Source of the DNA: Ichthyophis bannanicus
Lineage: Eukaryota > Chordata > Amphibia > Gymnophiona > Ichthyophiidae
Direction of reading: 5' to 3'
Assembly (NCBI GenBank): GCA_033557465.1
Contig: CM066047.1
Location: 8,138,234-8,202,233 of the forward strand
Length of the DNA: 64,000 bases
This document shows positions 32,092 through 40,764 of the stretch, in pieces. Each line of letters begins with the position of its first letter. Positions within the stretch are counted from its first letter, which is position 1. Made by a program: the position numbers and the translations under genes. The notes below the pieces were generated by a model. The model did no database searches and had not been told where the DNA came from. It saw nothing but the letters and a program-made list of their open reading frames with translations.

Positions 32092-32940
32092 ATGGCGGCC
32101 CACAAACCAGCGCGCTTAGACTTCGGGTCTCCTTCTTCTTCACACGGAAAACGCTCCAAAACAGAGTTGTCTTCCCCACAAAAGATTGCTCCACTTCGGG
32201 AAAACCCCGAAATGCAACAGGAGATCTTGGAGGAAATACGCGGTGTGAAGGAACTGGTACAGTCCAACGGAGAAGCGCTCCGAGCCATGCGAGAAGATTT
32301 CGGTATGCTTCAGGACCGGCTTGAAGGTCTTTCATTACGGCAGGACAACATGGCGGGGGTCCTCGACTTGCACGCGGTGCGCTTGGTGAAACTGGACAAG
32401 GCTGAGCGTCAGATACAGAATCTTCAAAAAGAGTTAGAGGATAGCAATAATCGAGCCCGTCGCAACAATGTAAGGCTCATTGGAGTACCGGAGGGGGCGG
32501 AAGCAGGAGATATAAGAGAATTCCTGGTCAAAACTCTTCCCTCCTTGCTGAAGATCACTTTTCACAGAGATCTGGAAATTGACCGAGCACATCGTGTTCC
32601 TACCAACATGGCGCTCAATCGGACGACCCCCCGGCCTATCATCTTTCGATTACTGAGATATCAGCAAGTTGAGCAAATTCTAAATGCTGCCCGGGCGAAT
32701 CATCATCTGGAGTTTGAAAGTCATAAAGTCTCCTTCTTCCCTGACTTGGCAAAGCCCACAGTTAACCGTCGGAAGAGACTCCTTGCTTTTCGCCCTAGAC
32801 TTCAACAGCTACAGGCCCGCTTTGGCCTATTGTATCCAGCGAAGCTCAGAGTGACTCTCCATAACCAAACTAGAACCTTCGAAGATCCTGATCTACTAGC
32901 AACATTTTTAGATTCCAAAGAAGCAGACCAGATGCGCTAA
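32092..32940 (+). CDS. L1 ORF1 protein
   Basis: The chosen start is ATG at 32092 (MAAHKPARLDFGSPSSSHGK), since the upstream ATG at 32059 adds 11 residues of 5' UTR-like sequence. About 282 aa. A basic Ser-rich N-terminus is followed by a coiled coil (roughly residues 45-115: EEIRGVKELVQSNGEALRAM, LVKLDKAERQIQNLQKEL), then an RRM-like domain (NNVRLIGVPEGAEAGD, about 125-210) and a C-terminal domain (RPIIFRLLRYQQVEQIL, then RKRLLAFRPRLQQLQARFG). L1 ORF1p trimerises through the coiled coil and binds element RNA as a chaperone. The frame is intact. Confidence 0.93.
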   Translation: MAAHKPARLDFGSPSSSHGKRSKTELSSPQKIAPLRENPEMQQEILEEIRGVKELVQSNGEALRAMREDFGMLQDRLEGLSLRQDNMAGVLDLHAVRLVKLDKAERQIQNLQKELEDSNNRARRNNVRLIGVPEGAEAGDIREFLVKTLPSLLKITFHRDLEIDRAHRVPTNMALNRTTPRPIIFRLLRYQQVEQILNAARANHHLEFESHKVSFFPDLAKPTVNRRKRLLAFRPRLQQLQARFGLLYPAKLRVTLHNQTRTFEDPDLLATFLDSKEADQMR

Positions 32941-33370
32941 TCCAACAACTTGGATCTGTACTCCGCCGGATCTGCCCGCCATTTTGAATGGCCCAACGCG
33001 GTGATCACAGCCTGGAACAGAGACTGCCTGGACTTTTCTTTCTTTCTATATATAACCTTCTTGGTCTCCTTCCCTCCATGATGTGCACCTCGGTAGGATT
33101 CGGAACATGCACAACTATACAGGTTATATGTTTCAATCTAGGCCTTCTCTGGGGTTTCTCCCCGCAGACATATGGTCGCCAGTAATTTCTGGGGTTCTGC
33201 TTCTTCTCTAAAGCACTTCGGTGCTTATTTTTTTATATGGGGCGCTTCATTGTTTTTCACTAGCTTATTTTCTATCATGTCATGTGTACAGCCATATACA
33301 GTTAATATGAGGGACATTGTGAAATTATGTGCGTTATCATGTTCTTTCTCAGAATTTTTAACCCTTCTGA

Positions 33371-36300
33371 ATGGCCTTATGTAAGATCTTATCACTGAAC
33401 GTAAAAGGCATCAATAGTCCAATCAAAAGAAAGAAAATCCTTAGCTATCTTAATCATGAGCATGCTGATTTAGTGTTTCTTCAGGAAACGCATTTAAACT
33501 CCGTTGAAACACTGAAACTTAATGCTAAGCCTTACATGGTGGCTGCCTACTCTCCCGCCGTTTCCAAACGGTGTGGGGTAGCCATCTTGGTTAAGAAGTC
33601 TTTGCAAGCTACTGTAATGGATACTAGCTCTGATAAGGAGGGTAGATGGGCCCGTGCACACCTTAAGGTTGGAGATAGTGAATTCACGTGTATTTGTATT
33701 TATGCTCCGAATGTGGATAACCCTGCTTACTATGCAAGTATTGCGCAGTTGGCACAGGCCTCTGCCAATACTCCATTAATACTTGGCGGCGATTTCAACC
33801 AAGTACTTGATCCTTTGATAGATAGACTGCCGCCTAGAACGAGTGGTCCACCCAAGAGTCTTGATACCCTAACAGCTCTGATGAAAGATCTTGCGCTTGT
33901 AGATATATGGAGGCTGCTCCACCCCTCCGACTTAGAGTTCACCTTTTTCTCAGCCCCCCATCACTCACAATCTAGAATAGATTTTTTTCTTATCTCCAAA
34001 GCACTGATATCCCAAGTGGACACGGCTAGGATTCATCCTCTCCATATTTCAGATCATGCTGCCATATCTTTCTCATTACATGTCACTACGCAAGGTGAAC
34101 ATCCCCGTGCTTGGTTTTTTGATAGATCCCTACTAGACCACAAAGATTTTCAGGTTGACATAAAGGCCGCTATCCAAGACTACTTTCATTTTAATTCACC
34201 CCATGACACTGCGAGCTGGGCTTGGTGGGAGGGTTTCAAGGCGTCTATCCGTGCAACTATAACTAGCTATCAAATTCGACAGGGGAAACAAAGAAAGCAA
34301 CATTTACTGATTCTAGAACAACAGATACAAGCTGGAGAGCGTCTCCTCACGTCCCGTACTGACCCATGTATTTTACTTCGCTTACAACGCCTTCGTTTTC
34401 AATACAATCAGCTTTTATATACCGCTGCTGCTAAAAATATTGAATCACAGCAAGGGATGTACTATCGGGAAAATAACCGTGCTGGCAAATTGTTAGCCAA
34501 TGCTTTGAAAGGTCAAAAAGAAGCCAAGCGCGTTACCGCTCTCCGCAATCCGTCGGGGGGGAGCTTGGTCACTAAAGATACAGAAATATTAGAACTCTTT
34601 CGTGATTTTTATACTCGGCTTTATCAATCTGAATGCGACTTCGAGCCAGAAGCATTTGAACGACTACTATCAGGGGTACAACGGCCGACCCTATCTGACG
34701 AAGATAGAGAGGCCATGGACAAACCATTCACTTTATCAGAAATTCAATCTGCACTCAAGAGATGTGCCACAGGTCGAGCCGCAGGCCCGGACGGTCTCCC
34801 AGCTGAATTCTACAAAACTTTTAACGCTGACTTAGCTCCGTTTTTGAAACTTTATTTTTCTGCTCTGGCCGAGGAGGGATCTCCTCCTGGATCCTTCTCA
34901 ATGGCAAATGTAGTAGTTTTTGAGAAAGAGGGGAGAGATCCGCAATTAACGGCTAATTATCGTCCAATTTCCCTACTAAACGCAGACTATAAAATATTTG
35001 CCACCATTCTCTCCACCCGGCTCTCCGACAAGATGTCTACTCTAATACACCCAGATCAATGCGGTTTCATTCCCGGTAGATCAACTGCTGATAATGCTAG
35101 GACTCTATGTCATGTACTGACTGCCGCAGTTAATCTTGATCGACCATTGGTCGGCCTTTCACTTGATGCTGAGAAGGCCTTTGACCGCTTAGAATGGCCC
35201 TTCTTATTTGCAACTCTCCGCTGGTACGGCTTCGGAGAAGGCTTTCTCCGTTGTCTCCGAATCATGTATGCACAGCCTACAGCTAGTATCTGTGCTAATG
35301 CTCTAAAGTCTCAGCCATTTCCCCTGCAACGCGGTACTCGCCAGGGATGCCCACTGTCTCCACTTCTTTTCGATCTCGCACTCGAACCCTTAGCTTTACT
35401 AATCCGGCAGTCCAAGGATATTCATGGAGTCCCCTTCTCTCATAGGGAACTCAAACTTTCAGCATATGCTGATGACCTTATGCTCTTTGTCTCCCTAGAC
35501 TCAGTGCCGGCTGTCCTAGAACAAATTGGTAAATATTCACAACTCTCGGGCTATAAGATAAATTGGACCAAATCGGTAGCCTTTCCACTAAATCCTCTGA
35601 TCCATCAGGCAGATATGCAATCCTTTCCCTTTTTATGGCAACCTCGCATGGTCAAATACCTTGGGGTGCACTACTGCTCTCCTTTGGAAGACACCATCAC
35701 CTTTAATGCCAAAGACTTAACCTCTAAGGTCCGGGCGCTTACTCAACGCTGGACTCCTTTAACACTTACTTGGTGGGGCCGCCTAGAAACCATTAAAATG
35801 ATGATTGTTCCCAAAGTGAACTACATTTTAGAAATGCTGCCATGTCTCCTACCTCGACGTACATATAAAGATTTAGAGGGTCTTCTGACTAGATACTTAT
35901 GGCAAAACAAGACACCTAGGATAGCGAAACATAAATTACAAGCAGATAAAGAAAATGGTGGTGTCAGATTCCCTGATTTTCTGAAATACCACCATTCTTT
36001 TCTTCTCAAACAAGGCGCTCGTTGGCTGGAAGACCTCACACCGAGTAGACCAGTGTGGCTAGATATAGAGGAGGACCTTTGCAAACCAATTCCTCTTACT
36101 TATCTCCCTGGTATGACTCTCCCATCAGACTCCCACTATCCACCGATGCTCTTAGACACTTTAGGTGCCTTTAATACCCTTGAGCAATCTCTAGACCCCC
36201 GACTTTGCCCGCTAGATAGACTCCCGCTTTGGCACAATGCTCGATTTCAAATACAAAATAAACCGATGGCGTGGAGCCCCTGGTACACTAGGGGCATTTG

Positions 36301-37162
36301 GATCCCTAACCAGCTGTTCCATGATGGTCGCTGGAAAACTTTTAGCGAATTACAAATTGAATTTGGTTTCCCAGCGAAACACTACTTTCAGTTGGTGCAA
36401 CTTCAGCATTGTCTTCGGAGGGCCAAGGTGCTCCCGCCATCGGAAACCCATACCCAAGGATTATCGGAGATAATCCGATCTATCGGGAGCTTATCAGGTG
36501 TGGCATCTAACTTTTACAAAACTTTATGTAATACTGTAAATAGAGGCACTCCTACAGCACAGAAATCCTGGGAGCGGGAAATGCATGTAACTTTGACCCC
36601 GGAGCAATGGAGCCTAGTCTGGAGCAAGGTGACACGGGTCTCTCGATCCGCCTCACTCACTCAGACGCTTTTCTTTCTAGCCCACCGATGTTTCTATACT
36701 CCTGACAGGTTAGCCAAATGGAACGCCACACGGAGCAATAGATGCTGGACATGCCATGCGGCCATTGGTTCACTAACTCATGTTATGTATGAATGCCCCG
36801 CATTACAGTATTACTGGAGTCGGGTCTGGGGTCGTATTCAATCTATTTTACACTTTCAAGAGCCCCTCTCTTGGAAGATAGTGGGACTCCGCTCAGCTGC
36901 GGGGATCCCCTCTCTTCCCAAATCGGCTTACTTCCTTTTAGACTTTATGCTGGGCATAGCTATTTCCCTAATTACGAAATACTGGAAAAATAGCTCCCAT
37001 CTGAGCCCCAATGAATGGTGGAATCATGTCTGTCTCTACAGTAAATATGAGCAAATACCTCGTATGTTAGCTTCTTCCGCTCAGACCCCCCACCACTTGT
37101 CTAAATGGAAGATGCTCAACGACTATGTTCAAACTGCTAAATGCTCTCATCTGACTGTTTAA
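33371..37162 (+). CDS. L1 ORF2 protein: AP endonuclease and reverse transcriptase
   Basis: 1263 aa, uninterrupted. EN domain: N10 (LSLNVKG), E39 (FLQETHL), D141/N143 (GGDFNQVL), D228/H229 (ISDHAAISF) give the expected catalytic set. RT: NYRPISLLNADYKI, CGFIPGRSTADNAR, GLSLDAEKAFDRLEW, RQGCPLSPLLFDLA and catalytic YADD around residue 698 (LSAYADDLMLF). A zinc-knuckle-like CWTCHAAIGSLTHVMYEC follows at about 1124-1141. EN nicks target DNA and RT primes on it (target-primed reverse transcription). No break seen, so the copy may be functional; expression cannot be judged from sequence. Confidence 0.95.
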   Translation: MALCKILSLNVKGINSPIKRKKILSYLNHEHADLVFLQETHLNSVETLKLNAKPYMVAAYSPAVSKRCGVAILVKKSLQATVMDTSSDKEGRWARAHLKVGDSEFTCICIYAPNVDNPAYYASIAQLAQASANTPLILGGDFNQVLDPLIDRLPPRTSGPPKSLDTLTALMKDLALVDIWRLLHPSDLEFTFFSAPHHSQSRIDFFLISKALISQVDTARIHPLHISDHAAISFSLHVTTQGEHPRAWFFDRSLLDHKDFQVDIKAAIQDYFHFNSPHDTASWAWWEGFKASIRATITSYQIRQGKQRKQHLLILEQQIQAGERLLTSRTDPCILLRLQRLRFQYNQLLYTAAAKNIESQQGMYYRENNRAGKLLANALKGQKEAKRVTALRNPSGGSLVTKDTEILELFRDFYTRLYQSECDFEPEAFERLLSGVQRPTLSDEDREAMDKPFTLSEIQSALKRCATGRAAGPDGLPAEFYKTFNADLAPFLKLYFSALAEEGSPPGSFSMANVVVFEKEGRDPQLTANYRPISLLNADYKIFATILSTRLSDKMSTLIHPDQCGFIPGRSTADNARTLCHVLTAAVNLDRPLVGLSLDAEKAFDRLEWPFLFATLRWYGFGEGFLRCLRIMYAQPTASICANALKSQPFPLQRGTRQGCPLSPLLFDLALEPLALLIRQSKDIHGVPFSHRELKLSAYADDLMLFVSLDSVPAVLEQIGKYSQLSGYKINWTKSVAFPLNPLIHQADMQSFPFLWQPRMVKYLGVHYCSPLEDTITFNAKDLTSKVRALTQRWTPLTLTWWGRLETIKMMIVPKVNYILEMLPCLLPRRTYKDLEGLLTRYLWQNKTPRIAKHKLQADKENGGVRFPDFLKYHHSFLLKQGARWLEDLTPSRPVWLDIEEDLCKPIPLTYLPGMTLPSDSHYPPMLLDTLGAFNTLEQSLDPRLCPLDRLPLWHNARFQIQNKPMAWSPWYTRGIWIPNQLFHDGRWKTFSELQIEFGFPAKHYFQLVQLQHCLRRAKVLPPSETHTQGLSEIIRSIGSLSGVASNFYKTLCNTVNRGTPTAQKSWEREMHVTLTPEQWSLVWSKVTRVSRSASLTQTLFFLAHRCFYTPDRLAKWNATRSNRCWTCHAAIGSLTHVMYECPALQYYWSRVWGRIQSILHFQEPLSWKIVGLRSAAGIPSLPKSAYFLLDFMLGIAISLITKYWKNSSHLSPNEWWNHVCLYSKYEQIPRMLASSAQTPHHLSKWKMLNDYVQTAKCSHLTV

Positions 37163-37424
37163 ATCTGTGTAAATCTCTGTCACATGATCATTCTGTATCG
37201 CAGATACTATTTCTGTTTGTTTTGATGTACAATTACTGTTGTTTGTAAGCGCTTATATGATGATACTTATCAGTTTAGAGAAGAAGCATAGGGGTGGGGG
37301 GTAATTGGGGTTGTTTTTCCTTATTGTATGTTTGTATTTGTTTCCTTTGGTGTGTTGTTTCTTTTTGCTTGTTGTAAAATGAAAATAAAAGTTTAAAAAA
37401 AAAAAAAGAAGATTCCCCGCATCC

Positions 37425-37954
37425 ATGATTCAAGAGATACAACGCAGACTTCTCAGACAACAGTGATATTGCAGAAAAGACTTTTTAAAGTACTTTCAGT
37501 GAAAAGAATGGTGACATCACAGAAAAAGATTATTGTATTAAGTACAGTCTGAATGGACCATTCATGCAAAATGCTCGTTTGGCATTTATAGTATTGCTTA
37601 GAGGGATGAGGTCATTTTAGATTAGTGTTTTTCCTGATATATATGTAATGACCTTTAGGTACTTAACCTCTACTTCATAAATTTATTGAGCCTTAGAGGC
37701 TAATCATAGCTACAGTATATATCCTCATTATATAAAGGAGAGTATTAAGAAGAGTAGGTATAATTTCAGTTTTGATTTAGTATATTTTGAAGCAATTATA
37801 GTTTTAGCTATTTAAAAGTTTTGCTAAAAATGTTTGTATATCTAATCTTAGTTATGCTGAGGCATATTAGTAGTAGTAAAGCGGTGTTGCAGTTAGAACC
37901 TTGGGAATGTTATGATGAATATTCAAATATTTTCGAGTCACAGGTACACACTCA
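37425..37954 (+). other. ERV sequence between integrase and env
   Basis: Follows the L1 target duplication. About 530 bp of AT-rich sequence leading to the env frame; no open frame in it. Probably the degraded end of pol and the 5' part of env; the env start is not identifiable. Confidence 0.45.
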
Positions 37955-39421
37955 GTGACAAAACATTTCAATTTATCAGATTGTGCAGTGTGTCTTCCAT
38001 CTGTGACAGCTACTCAGCATGGATTTCTACCTAGGGTTAGGCCTAAGACCTTTGAGGAGTTTCGTGACATAGCCTTTAATCTAACTTCTGTACAATGGTC
38101 TCATACAGGCCCAGAACCTAGAATAGTTAGTCCTATGCCTCTGCAACATCCTCCAATATGTTTTATGGCTCAGGGTAAGGGAAAAAAGGTAGGGGATACT
38201 CCATGGAATGTTTGTAGAATAGTAATGCTGCATAATTCTTCTATCTGGTATAAGAAATCCCTTGTAGGAAACTCTTATATTTCAGTGGTACAATTAATGT
38301 CAGTTCAAGGGAACCAGGTGCATGATTATGAATTACTACAATATAATAGTTCTGGTTACCCTTTGAATGCCTCTAGTTCAGACCTAGGCATACCTAACTG
38401 GAGTTTCTCTTTACTAGGGTATTATCATCCCTGGAAACGTAATTTGTCTGGAGGGCCTAATGAAATGGTCATGACTCAATGGGCTTTGAATAATTGTATC
38501 CAGAATATATCTTGTCCTCAGAATTTGACAATCTGGGAAGATGGCTTAGTGGCTTTAGAAGGGGATTATTTTGTGTGCGGTACGTTTGCGTATACAGAGC
38601 TTCCCAGAGGTTGGTCAGGTACTTGTTATATAGCCCAATTAGATACCCCATGGTGATTTGTACCTTACCAGAACATTACTTTATTATTAACCCTGAACAA
38701 TTCTGTTAGAAGAAAAAGGGATATTTCTTCACAGGATAAGGCCATAGAGGCTGCTCAACACCTGGTAGACACTACAAAACCTTTAACTAAATCTCAAATA
38801 GATGCATTCACAGGTACTGTGTGGCTTTCAACACTTGGAGCTATAGCACCCACTAGAGAATATGGTACCCAGATTATGTGACTACAGGCAGTTGTTGAAC
38901 TTACAGCCCTAGACCTCACTGAGGCAATTAGTGTCTTGCAAGGTGCTGTAAACAAAGTGTCAGCCTATGCTGCCCATAACCGAATGGCTTTAGACTATCT
39001 CCTAGCAAAGGAAAATGGTGTGTGTGGAGTAATAGTTGGTTTTTGTTGTAGTATGCTTGATAATAATGGAAAAATAGTAAAAGGCCTATTGGATAAAGTT
39101 AGAAACCATACTTTTGTTTCAAGTGATAGTTATGTAAGTTCTTTTTCAGCTCTATTTGATTCTGTTTCTTCATTTTGGAATTCATTATCCAGGCCTTTGC
39201 AAGGCCTATTAGCATCAATGCTTGGCATTTTGGGGATTCTCATTTTAGGAGCATTAATTCTCTGTGTATTATCAGCTTGCTGTAAGAAATCAGTGAAATC
39301 ACTGACCCCTACAATGATGTTACAGATTGACCCAGAAACTAGTTTTAATTCCACTTCAATGGCAATGTCTGAGTTTCCTTACTTTGGGAATGATTCTTTA
39401 CAGAATCAGAGGAGGGACTGA
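37955..39421 (+). pseudogene. Endogenous retrovirus envelope, with stop codons
   Basis: One frame covers SU and TM with two in-frame stops, TGA at 38654-38656 (near the SU end) and TGA at 38879-38881 (in TM). SU carries several N-glycosylation sequons (for example NLTSVQ, NISCPQNLT). A basic RRKRD furin-like site lies near 38710. The TM subunit has a CX6CC-type motif (C-GVIVGF-CC near 39025-39050), typical of gamma-type envelopes, then a hydrophobic anchor (LGILGILILGALILCVLSACC region, about 39220-39290) and a short tail. The broken frame is non-functional as a whole. Its partner integrase is upstream of the L1. Confidence 0.85.
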
Positions 39422-39569
39422 AAGTAAGCTTGTTTGTACAGGGCGGTGTGCACTATCAGACTGTCTAAGAAAACCTGAGAAAGAGTTAATTTTGTTCAGA
39501 ACTTTGCTTAGAAATAAACTTCATATATTAGCTTACTAAGTAGGTGAAGAGGTACAAGTCCTGTAAATA

Positions 39570-39951
39570 AGAAAAGGGGCAGGCTGTCCTCTAGCCTTGC
39601 AGTCTCAGGGTTATTAGATATCAAGCAGTCAGCAGTAAACAGTTATGTCTTGGAATACATGTATGTCTCCTCATACTGACCTATGCTGATTAGAAATTGA
39701 CCTATGATGTGATGAATACGTTATACCTGACGTAGGATAATAAAGTGAAATTATGCTGTATCCTCCAAAAGAGCCTTATAAATAAAGTGAACCATGGCTA
39801 ACAGAGTAAACAAAGAGAACTTGTTTCTATTTGTTTCTCTCCACAAAGCTTTGGTGTATCTATATAGAAGTGTGTGGTATTTTATTGCTGTCTCTTAGAT
39901 TCTCTTCTCATTGCTTTGAATGCGGATTTCTGTGACTCCAAGAGCCCTGCA
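39570..39951 (+). mobile_element. ERV polypurine tract and 3' LTR
   Basis: A purine run, AGAAAAGGGGCAGG (about 39570-39583), precedes TGTCCTCTAGCC (39585), a plausible LTR start. The LTR has a TATA-like CTTATAAATAAA (39775-39786), which may also provide the polyadenylation signal, and probably ends near CCCTGCA (39951). No 5' LTR is visible in the window, so boundaries are inferred from motif alone. Confidence 0.6.
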
Positions 39952-40017
39952 GGTTGCTGGTGGGGGGGGGGGGGGGCGGCAAACAGAAGCCCACAACAAC
40001 CACTCTAGCCACCTTAC

Positions 40018-40078
40018 TGAACAAACTAGATGGACCATACTTGTTTTTATCTGCCATCATATACTATATTACTATGTG
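40018..40078 (+). mobile_element. CR1 3' terminal fragment
   Basis: The sequence AACTAGATGGACCATACTTG then TTTATCTGCCATCA and TACTATATTACTATGT resembles the 3' terminus of CR1 elements with repeated TACTATG. Only about 60 bp are recognised. Confidence 0.4.
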
Positions 40079-40173
40079 ATTTCATATGCTTGAATAAATT
40101 TTAACTATGAAGGCAAATTTAGCAGGAATGGAAGGGGTAAGGATTGCTCATGCTTATTATATATGTTCAGCTT

Positions 40174-40497
40174 TATTTTTTTTTTTTTTATTGAAAGGCA
40201 GCAATGAAACACAGAAAAACAAACAACATGCATAATACAATAGCAGAAGGTAACATTGCCCAAATCGCAAGCAGCAATCCAACAGAACACTTTTTTTTCC
40301 CCCTCCCTTCTCCTTCTGTGTGTTGTGCATAATTCCATATTCCCTATTTGCCCGCTACCCCACCTCCCTCCCGCCCACCATCTATCATCTCGAAACACTC
40401 TCAGAACCAACTGCCTAGCCCCCCCTCCCCCTCCCTCCCCCCCTTGAACCTCCACACCTGCTACAAGCGAAAGGGGCGGACCGGCCAACCAACGCTC
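40174..40497 (-). mobile_element. 5'-truncated L1 copy with 13-bp target duplication
   Basis: ATATGTTCAGCTT occurs at 40161-40173 and 40498-40510. Between them, read on the minus strand, is about 324 bp ending in an A-rich run preceded by CTTTCAATAAA. This is a poly(A)-tailed retroposed piece, probably an L1 3' end (GGGAGGGGGAGGGG-rich 3' UTR), with no coding content. It could also be a SINE. Confidence 0.72.
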
Positions 40498-40764
40498 ATA
40501 TGTTCAGCTTAATTTTTATGATCCCTCATTAGAACAGCTGTGGATAAGGTACATCTTACTGTTGTACTGATTTTATTATTTTGTTTCTGCTTTTATTTTT
40601 ATATAGTTATAGTGTTGTGTGCGTGTGTATACACACACCCATACACACTGTGACGCTGCAACAATGCCTGAAGCCATGGAAACAGATGGTGACCCGGTGG
40701 AAGGTCCGGGTACTGCAGCTAAAAGCAAGATATTCCCTTCTCAGCACAAGATGGACATAGATAA

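Larger units (their letters stand above)
31958..37406 (+). mobile_element. Full-length L1 (Tx1-clade-like) retrotransposon
   Basis: An 18-bp target duplication, AGAAGATTCCCCGCATCC, lies at 31940-31957 and again at 37407-37424 (17-18 bp, as the first A may belong to the tail). The element begins GGGGGGCGGAGCCTG, has a short 5' UTR, ORF1 (32092-32940), an inter-ORF region, ORF2 (33371-37162), a short 3' UTR with AATAAAAG and a poly(A) run. Both ORFs are uninterrupted. It inserted into an endogenous retrovirus, at the end of integrase. The combination of long TSD, poly(A) and open frames suggests a young copy. Confidence 0.96.

Noticed and set aside
37955..39421. Domesticated (syncytin-like) envelope gene
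   Set aside because: Two in-frame stops and no identifiable start; no sign of purifying selection can be seen from one copy.
40105..40488. 127-codon minus-strand ORF
   Set aside because: Lies in the GA/GC-rich 3' UTR of a truncated retroposed copy with poly(A); low complexity.
40649..40764. First exon of a host gene (MPEAMETDGD...)
   Set aside because: The frame continues across the nested transposon into the ORF of the repeat family, and copy 3 has a matching start, so it belongs to a mobile element.
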